Source of the DNA: Hyphomonadaceae bacterium UBA2389
Lineage (GTDB): Bacteria > Pseudomonadota > Alphaproteobacteria > Caulobacterales > Aquidulcibacteraceae
Reading direction: 5' to 3'
DNA length: 20,551 nucleotides
NCBI GenBank assembly: GCA_002343395.1
Contig: DDSN01000027.1
Coordinates: 3,266 to 23,816, forward strand
In this document: piece after piece, positions 15,256 through 20,551 of the stretch
Layout of the letters: the number at the start of each line of letters is the position of its first letter
Position numbering within the stretch: the stretch's first letter is position 1
Position numbers and translations under genes: made by a program
The notes under the pieces: generated by a model
Told to the model about the DNA's origin: nothing
Database searches by the model: none
Seen by the model: only the letters and a program-made list of their open reading frames with translations

Positions 15256-15663
15256 TCACTCCGCTGCGTCTGCGGCCTCACCCACGAAATCTTCCTCGCG
15301 CGCGCCACCGCCCCGTTCGGCGATGCGGGCAGACTTCCCGCGCCGATCCCGCAGGTAGTACAGCTTTGCGCGACGAACCTTCCCGCGGCGAACAACCTCA
15401 ATCGTATCGACCGTGGGTGAGAATAGCGGGAACACGCGCTCAACACCTTCTCCAAAGCTGATTTTGCGGACCGTGAAGTTAGCGTTGAGGCCCGATCCGG
15501 AACGGGCAATGCACACGCCTTCATAGGCCTGCACGCGTTCGCGGTCGCCCTCTTTGATTTTTACGTTCACGCGGAGGGTGTCGCCGGGGTCGAACGACGG
15601 AACGGTCTTGCCCTTGGTGATGCGCGCCACTTCTTCTTGTTCGAGCGTCTGGATCAGGTTCAT
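15256..15663 (-). CDS. rplS: 50S ribosomal protein L19
   Basis: A 135-residue L19, a large-subunit protein at the 30S-50S interface. The family core is clear: 'FDPGDTLRVNVKIKEGDRERVQAYEGVCIAR', 'FTVRKISFGEGVERVFPLFSP' and 'VRRGKVRRAKLYYLRDRRGKSARI'. The last 20 or so residues form a Gly/Ala/Glu-rich tail. The ATG at 15663 fits the usual MNLIQTLEQEE start; the frame is open further upstream to 15714 but those residues are not L19-like. No strong ribosome binding site is visible. A promoter-like sequence lies in the 99-base gap upstream, so the gene may have its own promoter besides operon transcription, and a strong terminator follows. Confidence 0.97.
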   Translation of the reverse strand: MNLIQTLEQEEVARITKGKTVPSFDPGDTLRVNVKIKEGDRERVQAYEGVCIARSGSGLNANFTVRKISFGEGVERVFPLFSPTVDTIEVVRRGKVRRAKLYYLRDRRGKSARIAERGGGAREEDFVGEAADAAE

Positions 15664-15726
15664 GCTACTACCGGAGCGCGCGAAAATGGATCGGCGCTTC
15701 CTTCTGGAAACCACGGGAAAGCGGGG

Positions 15727-15755
15727 CGTATAAGGGAAGTGCCTCGCCGTGTCGA
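15727..15755 (-). promoter_or_regulatory. Probable internal promoter for rplS
   Basis: On the minus strand TCGACA (15755-15750), a 17-base spacer and TATACG (15732-15727) match the sigma-70 -35 box at five of six and the -10 box at four of six positions. It would start transcription near 15720, giving rplS a leader of about 57 bases. It lies just past the stop of the secreted unknown protein. Confidence 0.45.
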
Positions 15756-15762
15756 GGGGGGG

Positions 15763-16278
15763 TCATCGGCTCGCCGATGGCGCGCATCCGACAAACGCGG
15801 CCATGTGCCCGTCTGGCGTACGTGCCCTTAACATGGGCACGTCGCCCGCGCGGCCTAGCTGGAAAGAAAGGTTATGACCTTCCGCGTCGCGGACGCCCAC
15901 AAGCCCCTCTTCCTCGGAAAGGGCGGCCACGGCGGCCAAGCCGCTCGAAATCCAACCCAAGTCAGGCGATGGAAACAGGAAAACGGCGGCGGGGCCTTCG
16001 TCTCCGGCTGGTATGATGAGGAAGCCCCTGAGGGCCTTCACGGTTGAGAGGGATTCCGGCGTGATCACGGGAGGCAGGGCGGCCTCGACCGCCACCATCT
16101 CCTCAACAGCACCGCGACAGGCGTCGCTGATGGCGGCGGCGGTTGGCTGCTGCTGCATCGGACGCCACATGGCCGACAACGCCTCGACCGCGCGCCAATC
16201 GTCCCGCGACGTCTGAGCGAAAGCTGGGTTGCTGAGGAACGCGATTGCGGCGACTAGGGCCGCGATGGGTTTGCTCAT
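15763..16278 (-). CDS. Secreted protein of unknown function between trmD and rplS
   Basis: A 171-residue protein I do not recognise. It has a clean signal peptide (hydrophobic 5-20, likely cleavage after AFA at 21), so the mature form of about 150 residues should be periplasmic. The mature part starts QTSRDDWRAVEAL, is helical-looking to about 85, then probably mixed beta ('RGFLIIPAGDEGPAAVFLFP'). It has just two cysteines, C54 and C165, which could form a disulfide. I use the ATG at 16278 because it overlaps the trmD stop by ATGA and precedes the signal peptide; the frame extends upstream to 16407 only inside trmD. The coupling implies coexpression with a tRNA methyltransferase and ribosomal proteins. 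No function can be assigned. Confidence 0.75.
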   Translation of the reverse strand: MSKPIAALVAAIAFLSNPAFAQTSRDDWRAVEALSAMWRPMQQQPTAAAISDACRGAVEEMVAVEAALPPVITPESLSTVKALRGFLIIPAGDEGPAAVFLFPSPDLGWISSGLAAVAALSEEEGLVGVRDAEGHNLSFQLGRAGDVPMLRARTPDGHMAAFVGCAPSASR

Positions 16279-16961
16279 GAACGGCGTTTCGCCATCAAAT
16301 CTGGCCGTCTTTGGGCGGTGAGCCGCAAACGCTGCTCCGAGCGCCATGCGGCGACTTTCCCATGATCGCCAGAAAGCAAAATGTCGGGGATCTCGCGGCC
16401 TTCCCACACCCTTGGGCGTGTGTATTGCGGGTGTTCCAGCAAGCCGTCGCTAAAGCTCTCCTCAACAATGGAGGCCTGGTTGCCAAGAATGCCAGGCAAG
16501 AGGCGGACGCATGCCTCTATGAGCACCAACGCCGCGGCTTCGCCTCCCGCCAGGACGACGTCGGCCACCGATATTTCCTGCATCCCCCGCGCCTCTATGA
16601 CGCGCTCGTCTACGCCCTCGAAGCGTCCGCAAAACACCACCAAACCAGGGCCCGCTGCCCAATCCGCGACATGAGCCTGCGTAACTGGCGCGCCGCGGGG
16701 AGAGAGGCAGACGATGGGTCGACCGCCGCGACCAATGCTATCAAGCGCGGCAGCCACAACATCGGGTCGGAAAACCATGCCCGCGCCGCCGCCAGCCGGC
16801 GTATCATCGACGTTCTTGTGGGGGCCGATACCGAACTCGCGAAGGTTGACGGTGTCGAGCGTCCATTGGCCGTCGCGCAAACCTCTTCCCAGGAGAGAAA
16901 GGCCGAGGGTTCCAGGAAACGCTTCTGGAAAGAGGGTGAGAGCGGTGGCTGCGAACATCAT
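16275..16961 (-). CDS. trmD: tRNA (guanine-N1-)-methyltransferase TrmD
   Basis: A 228-residue SPOUT methyltransferase that makes m1G37 in tRNAs, which prevents frameshifting. Conserved parts: TLFPEAFPGTLG, DDTPAGGGAGMVF (52-64), the knot motifs LSPRG (86-90), CGRFEGVDERV (111-121), ADVVLAGGE (133-141) and PGILGN (156-161), and EHPQYTRP (176-183). R153 matches the catalytic arginine of E. coli (R154). The position of the E. coli catalytic Asp169 is E168 here. The usual PYGGG reads PAGGG and the usual GDYVLSGGE reads ADVVLAGGE. Two ATG codons lie in tandem at 16961 and 16958; neither has a clear ribosome binding site. The stop overlaps the next gene by ATGA, and rimM ends 23 bases upstream. Confidence 0.95.
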   Translation of the reverse strand: MMFAATALTLFPEAFPGTLGLSLLGRGLRDGQWTLDTVNLREFGIGPHKNVDDTPAGGGAGMVFRPDVVAAALDSIGRGGRPIVCLSPRGAPVTQAHVADWAAGPGLVVFCGRFEGVDERVIEARGMQEISVADVVLAGGEAAALVLIEACVRLLPGILGNQASIVEESFSDGLLEHPQYTRPRVWEGREIPDILLSGDHGKVAAWRSEQRLRLTAQRRPDLMAKRRS

Positions 16962-16984
16962 GGGCTAGTTTAGCCCGCAGGCCG

Positions 16985-18286
16985 CTATTTCTCGATAACT
17001 TCCGGCGCTGGGGGATCAAGCACTACGCGTTTGGATGCAAGATCGACCAAAGGCGCTGTCTCCTTTGTGAAGGTGACACGCACATTCGGCCCGCCATTCG
17101 GTGGCCGATACTCGATAATGTCGCCCGCGCCAAAGTTCCAGACGGCGCAGATTTCACCAAGCACGCGGCCATCCAATGCCTCGGCGCGGCATCCAAGCAG
17201 GTCGACGATGTAAAACTCGTCGTCTGCCGGCGCCGGCAGGTGCGCGCGTGGCACAAACAGCCTTGCGCCCTTCAACTTCTCAGCGTCTTCACGCGTCTTC
17301 ACCTCGGGAGCGACAACGGCGACGCCATCCTTCAATTCACGCCAGTTCTTTGGCTTGAGCAGGATTTTTCCGTCTTCGCCGTACAATGGGCCGTAGGAGA
17401 TCACTCCATCCTTCGCGGCGGTGAAAGCGCGAAGCCTGACTTCACCCTTGACGCCGAACGCCCCTGCTATCGCCCCCACCAGCACCATGCCTTTTGAGGT
17501 CCCCGACTTGGCCTTGAAGGCGGGAACGGCACGCAGGTCGCCGACAACTTCTTGGTCGGCTTGGACGGGTTTGGGCGCTGCAAGCGGTTTTGGCGCAACG
17601 CGGGCGAGCGGTGCGCCCACAGGGCGCAGCAGCGGCTGCGCGCGTCCAGCCGCCACCGCCAGAGGCTTGGCCGGAATCGGCTTCGCGAAGGCCGCTTCCA
17701 CGGGCGCGAGTTTTGGCGGCTTGGGCGGCTTCAGCGCTTTTGTCGCCTTCACGGGCTTGGCTTCTGGGGGCGGCTTGGCCGCCTTGGCTTCGGGCTTGGA
17801 TTCAGCCTTGGCCGGCGCAGGCGTCTTTACGGGCGTCTTCGCAGACGTTTTCCCCTCGGCCTTCTTGGGAGCGACCGACTTGGCGACCCCATTTGGCTTG
17901 GTGGCCGGTTTCGCGTCCTTTGTACGGTCAAGGTGAGCCGCGGCAACGGGTTTAGCCTTGTCCTTGGGGGGCGCCGCCTTCGCTTTTGCCGGCGCGACGA
18001 CGGGTTTGACCGCCTTGGGAGGCGTCCTTAGCGTGGGCTTGCTCGCGCCTGATGCTTTCGGCGGGGCCGGCTTGGCGGTAGTCGTTTTGACGGCTGCCTT
18101 TTTGGGCAGGGGCGTCACTTTTGCAGCCGCCTTTGGGGGCGGTGCGTTCTTAGGCGCCGCTTTGGCGGGAACGACTTTCGCGGCCTTTCCCGCCGCAGCC
18201 TTCGCGGGCGCTTTTTTTACCGCCGCAGGACGCGTCGCGGCGGGCTGCGCCGTTACTTTCGCATGCGCTGACTTCTTTTCGGCCAA
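16985..18286 (-). CDS. rimM: Ribosome maturation factor RimM with long Ala/Lys/Pro-rich N-terminal extension
   Basis: The C-terminal 167 residues (267-433, coded by 16985-17488) are a normal RimM, which binds S19 and assists 30S head maturation: 'MVLVGAIAGAFGVKGEVRLRAF' opens the RimM barrel and 'DEFYIVDLLGCRAEALDGRVLGEI' the PRC barrel. In front lie 266 residues of low complexity: 36 of the first 50 are Ala, Lys or Pro, and there is no Trp, Tyr or Cys up to residue 266. This resembles histone H1-like tails and suggests a disordered basic arm that could bind rRNA. The start is a TTG seven bases past the rpsP stop, with GGAGG twelve bases upstream; there is no ATG until M267 (17488), a possible internal start. 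The gene is in the same frame as rpsP. RimM identity is firm; the extent of the protein made is not. Confidence 0.85.
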   Translation of the reverse strand: MAEKKSAHAKVTAQPAATRPAAVKKAPAKAAAGKAAKVVPAKAAPKNAPPPKAAAKVTPLPKKAAVKTTTAKPAPPKASGASKPTLRTPPKAVKPVVAPAKAKAAPPKDKAKPVAAAHLDRTKDAKPATKPNGVAKSVAPKKAEGKTSAKTPVKTPAPAKAESKPEAKAAKPPPEAKPVKATKALKPPKPPKLAPVEAAFAKPIPAKPLAVAAGRAQPLLRPVGAPLARVAPKPLAAPKPVQADQEVVGDLRAVPAFKAKSGTSKGMVLVGAIAGAFGVKGEVRLRAFTAAKDGVISYGPLYGEDGKILLKPKNWRELKDGVAVVAPEVKTREDAEKLKGARLFVPRAHLPAPADDEFYIVDLLGCRAEALDGRVLGEICAVWNFGAGDIIEYRPPNGGPNVRVTFTKETAPLVDLASKRVVLDPPAPEVIEK

Positions 18287-18292
18287 GGGATT

Positions 18293-18643
18293 CTATGCCT
18301 CCGCAGTGGCCTCGTCCCCGGCGCGCGCGGCAGCGCGTTCGGACATTTTCTTGCCGGGTTGGGCCTTGTTAGGGTTATTACGGGCTTCACGCTTCATGAC
18401 GCCCGCCTGATCCAAGAACCGCGCAACCCGGTCCGTCGGCAAGGCGCCCTTCTTCATCCAGTCTTGAATCCGATCGAGCTTAAGCGTGACCCGGTTGGGA
18501 TCGTCTGTTTTCAGTATAGGATTATAAGTCCCAACTTTCTCTATAAAACGCCCATCACGAGGGCTGCGGCTGTCCGCTACCACGATTGAGTAGAAAGGGC
18601 GCTTTTTGGCGCCGCCGCGGGCGAGGCGAATTTTTAAGGACAT
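18293..18643 (-). CDS. rpsP: 30S ribosomal protein S16
   Basis: A 116-residue S16, an early-binding small-subunit protein. The core is intact: 'MSLKIRLARGGAKKRPFYSIVVADSRSPRDGRFIEKVGTYNP' and 'LKLDRIQDWMKKGALPTDRVARFLDQAG'. Beyond about residue 84 there is a charged Ala-rich tail, common in alphaproteobacteria. The ATG at 18643 has AAGGAG nine bases upstream, in the 24-base gap after ffh. The stop is TAG, and the frame stays open after it: two codons later comes the TTG of rimM in the same frame, so suppression of this TAG would yield an S16-RimM fusion. Confidence 0.97.
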   Translation of the reverse strand: MSLKIRLARGGAKKRPFYSIVVADSRSPRDGRFIEKVGTYNPILKTDDPNRVTLKLDRIQDWMKKGALPTDRVARFLDQAGVMKREARNNPNKAQPGKKMSERAAARAGDEATAEA

Positions 18644-18665
18644 TTACTGCTTCTCCTTTGATCTC

Positions 18666-20114
18666 TTAGCTTTTTTTGTCGCTTCTTGGAAGCCCCGGCA
18701 AACTGCCGGCGGCTGGGAGTCCGGGAAGGGCGGGACCAGCGCCCAGCATTTTGAGGGCCTCGGGCGAGGGACGCCCTCCCATCGCGCCCGGCATCCCGAA
18801 CGGCATTTTCCCCTTTCCCATGGCCTTGGCCATGTCAGCCATGTTCCGATGCATCTTGAGCAGGCGGTTGACTTCAACGACCTCCACGCCCGCGCCTCTG
18901 GCGATGCGGGCGCGTCGGCGCCCATTGATAAGGTCGGGCTTCTGTCGCTCGGTCGGCGTCATGGAGCGAATGATGCCGATCTGGCGACGCAGTTGCCCGT
19001 CGTCCAGCTGCGCGTCGCTGATCTGGTTCTTCATTTTCGCGACGCCCGGCAGCATGCCCATTACGCCTTTCAGACCGCCGATCTGGATCAGCTGACCCAG
19101 CTGTTTTTCCATGTCGTCGAAGTCGAAGCGGCCCTTGGCCATCTTCCTCGCCATTTTCTCGGCTTCGGCGCGGTCGACTTGCTCGACTGCTTTTTCCACC
19201 AGCCCGACGATGTCGCCCTGTCCAAGAATGCGCCCGGCGAGGCGGCGGGGATCGAATATCTCCAGCGCATCAGGCCGCTCCCCTGCGCCGAGAAACTTGA
19301 TCGGCAGGCCTGTCACCGCGCGCATTGAAAGGGCGGCGCCGCCGCGCCCGTCACCATCGGTGCGGGTGAGCACCAACCCCGTCAACGCGAGCCGGTCATG
19401 AAAACGTTTCGCGGTCTCGACGGCGTCTTGTCCGGTCAGGCTGTCCGCGACCAGCAGAATTTCGCTGGGCTTGGCGATTGCGGCGACATGGGCTGCTTCC
19501 GCCATCATGTCTTCATCCAGCGTGGTGCGCCCCGCTGTATCGAGGATGAGAACGTCGTGGCCGCCGAGACGGGCGGCCGTCAGTGCGCGTTTCGCGATTT
19601 CGGCGGGCGGCTGCCCCGGCACGATGGGCAGAACATCGACGCCAATGGATTTGCCGAGCGTTGAGAGTTGTTCCATCGCCGCGGGCCGTCGCACATCCAG
19701 CGACGCCATCAAAACGCGACGTTTTTCGACTTTACTCAGTCGAAGCGCGATCTTGGCCGAGGTGGTGGTTTTGCCAGACCCTTGCAGGCCCGCCATCATG
19801 ATGACGTTCGGCGGCTCGCCATACACGCGAAGCCCCTCCGGGGCTTCATCGCCGCCCAACACATGCACCAAGGCGTCGTGAACGATCTTGATGACCTGTT
19901 GCCCAGGCTTGACGGCCTTAATGACCGCTTCTCCCACGGCCTCGGTTCGCACCCGAGACATGAAGTCCTTGACGACAGGGAGCGCGACGTCCGCTTCGAG
20001 TAGGGCGACACGCACCTCGCGCAGTGCGGCGTCGACATCGCTTTCACTGAGCGCGCCGCGCCCCGTGAGCTTGTCGAAAACACCGCCTAAGCGCTCTGTA
20101 AGAGCCTCGAACAT
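18666..20114 (-). CDS. ffh: Signal recognition particle protein Ffh
   Basis: A 482-residue SRP54-type GTPase that binds 4.5S RNA and signal sequences and hands nascent membrane proteins to FtsY. The NG domain holds GLQGSGKTTT (109-118), DVRRPAA (140-146), DTAGR (192-196), TRTDGDGRGG (250-259) and GAGE (276-279). The M domain (about 320-430) is Met-rich and carries the RNA-binding stretch 'RRRARIARGAGVEVVEVNRLLK'; a Gly/Pro/Met-rich tail follows. I start at the ATG at 20114, which has GGAG five bases upstream and gives the usual MFEALTERL start; the frame extends to 20159 but those 15 residues are not Ffh-like and run through a hairpin. ffh heads the ffh-rpsP-rimM-trmD operon. The 4.5S RNA gene is not in the window. 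Confidence 0.97.
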   Translation of the reverse strand: MFEALTERLGGVFDKLTGRGALSESDVDAALREVRVALLEADVALPVVKDFMSRVRTEAVGEAVIKAVKPGQQVIKIVHDALVHVLGGDEAPEGLRVYGEPPNVIMMAGLQGSGKTTTSAKIALRLSKVEKRRVLMASLDVRRPAAMEQLSTLGKSIGVDVLPIVPGQPPAEIAKRALTAARLGGHDVLILDTAGRTTLDEDMMAEAAHVAAIAKPSEILLVADSLTGQDAVETAKRFHDRLALTGLVLTRTDGDGRGGAALSMRAVTGLPIKFLGAGERPDALEIFDPRRLAGRILGQGDIVGLVEKAVEQVDRAEAEKMARKMAKGRFDFDDMEKQLGQLIQIGGLKGVMGMLPGVAKMKNQISDAQLDDGQLRRQIGIIRSMTPTERQKPDLINGRRRARIARGAGVEVVEVNRLLKMHRNMADMAKAMGKGKMPFGMPGAMGGRPSPEALKMLGAGPALPGLPAAGSLPGLPRSDKKS

Positions 20115-20142
20115 TCCTACTCCAATGGGCCAAAACGCTTCG

Positions 20143-20170
20143 CCCCGCCGGACGATCACGTCGGGCGGGG
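20143..20170 (-). terminator. Strong hairpin between the Crp/Fnr gene and ffh
   Basis: Positions 20143-20154 pair with 20159-20170 (11 of 12 positions, one G-G mismatch) around a four-base loop. In the minus-strand transcript it is followed after eight bases by TTTT. It lies 28 bases before the ffh ATG. It may terminate transcription of the upstream regulator gene, or, if transcribed with ffh, form a leader structure near its ribosome binding site. Confidence 0.45.
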
Positions 20171-20244
20171 TGCCTCGCCGGCCTCCCGAGCCTAGCGGCT
20201 CATGGACCGGTCAAAGCGCTAAGCGATGCTTGGCGCGGACCAGC

Positions 20245-20273
20245 TGTGTACCGCGCAGACAGCCGGCGGTCAA
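20245..20273 (-). promoter_or_regulatory. Possible ffh operon promoter
   Basis: TTGACC (20273-20268), 17 bases, then TACACA (20250-20245) on the minus strand. The -35 box is good, the -10 box poor (three of six). It is in the 169-base gap upstream of ffh, where a promoter is expected. A second TTGACC at about 20208-20213 has no matching -10 box at normal spacing. Confidence 0.22.
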
Positions 20274-20283
20274 ACGGCCGAAA

Positions 20284-20551
20284 TTAGGCCGCCTCCAGCA
20301 ACTCCAGGGCATTCCGGTCGCGGACGACCACATGCCGCGAGCTGGGGAGTGCGATGGCATGGTCGCGCTCCATTTGAGTGAAGGCGCGAGAAACCGTCTC
20401 AATCGTGAGGGCTAGATAGTCTGCTATGTCAGCGCGCGACATCGGCAGGTCGATTTCTCGATGCGACGCCCCTCGATCGGCAAGTTGAAGCAGAAACGCG
20501 GCAACGCGCTCGCCCGCGCCTTTGCGACCGAGAACCAGAGCGTGGTGCTGG
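20284..20551 (-). CDS. Crp/Fnr-family transcriptional regulator (C-terminal part)
   Basis: Only the last 88 codons are in the window; the frame enters from the right edge at 20550. The visible part is the end of the dimer helix (ERVAAFLLQLADRG) and the winged helix-turn-helix: 'EIDLPMSRADIADYLALTIETVSRAFTQME'. The recognition helix ETVSR has the Glu, Ser and Arg of FNR, which read TTGAT-N4-ATCAA sites. DLPMSRADIADYL is typical of alphaproteobacterial FnrN/FixK proteins. Whether it carries the N-terminal cysteines of an oxygen-sensing iron-sulfur cluster cannot be seen. It reads toward ffh but is separated from it by 169 bases and a strong hairpin, so it is probably its own unit. Confidence 0.88.
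   Translation of the reverse strand, partial: QHHALVLGRKGAGERVAAFLLQLADRGASHREIDLPMSRADIADYLALTIETVSRAFTQMERDHAIALPSSRHVVVRDRNALELLEAA

Noticed and set aside
15763..16278. Shared DWR(A/S)VE just after the signal peptides of the unknown secreted protein and of the prolyl isomerase
   Set aside because: The match is only six residues and the rest of the proteins differ; it is best seen as chance unless profile searches show otherwise.
17421..18410. Several long open frames on the + strand opposite rimM, Gly/Ala/Leu-rich or Arg-rich
   Set aside because: They are the complement of the Ala/Lys/Pro-rich coding sequence, which has few chances for antisense stops. They have no domains and no ribosome binding sites.
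20115..20159. Fifteen extra residues at the Ffh N-terminus
   Set aside because: They are coded by the hairpin region and not Ffh-like; the ATG at 20114 has a good ribosome binding site.
1..20551. Search by eye for CRISPR repeats, insertion sequence ends, tRNA genes, phage genes and toxin-antitoxin pairs
   Set aside because: None was seen. Coding density is high and nearly all genes are core functions in a recognisable order.

Overview
The window is chromosomal DNA of a GC-rich alphaproteobacterium. This rests on the gene order (an ffh-rpsP-rimM-trmD-rplS block, mtaB-ftsY, ispZ, ccmGDCBA, acnA and a DUF1223 gene in one neighbourhood), on an FNR/FixK-type helix-turn-helix, and on the ribosomal protein types. 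A Caulobacterales/Hyphomonadaceae-like host is my guess from overall flavour, not something the sequence proves. No tRNA, rRNA, insertion sequence, phage gene or CRISPR array was seen. No gap between genes exceeds 300 bases.

Layout. Positions 2-3342 (+) hold the end of a GldF/GldG-type ABC exporter operon: a permease cut by the window edge, a GldG-like auxiliary protein and a DUF4340 protein, coupled by a close junction and an ATGA overlap. Facing them (-) are a secreted DUF1223 thioredoxin-like protein, aconitase A (acnA) and a DUF4349 lipoprotein. Diverging from the lipoprotein gene is a cytochrome c maturation operon ccmA-ccmB-ccmC-ccmD-ccmG (7998-10690, +); ccmD is only 44 codons. Next come a MarR-family regulator (-), the inner-membrane septation protein ispZ/yciB (-), a secreted cyclophilin-type prolyl isomerase (+), then mtaB-ftsY (-, ATGA overlap). 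The right third is one long minus-strand translation operon: ffh, rpsP, rimM, trmD, a secreted protein of unknown function, rplS, closed by a clear intrinsic terminator (15203-15231). The edge carries the C-terminus of a Crp/Fnr regulator.

How the genes fit together. Ffh and FtsY, the SRP GTPase and its receptor, lie in neighbouring units beside ribosome genes (S16, L19) and RNA-maturation enzymes (RimM, TrmD, MtaB). The ccm genes export and handle heme and reduce apocytochrome, serving respiration, with acnA in the TCA cycle and an FNR-type regulator nearby.

Most worth a second look: (1) RimM carries a 266-residue Ala/Lys/Pro-rich N-terminal extension, begins at a TTG, and lies in the same reading frame as rpsP, separated from it only by one TAG and two codons; (2) a secreted protein of unknown function is translationally coupled to trmD inside the ribosomal operon; (3) two inverted repeats precede acnA, and a strong hairpin precedes ffh. 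I saw no defence or mobile system.
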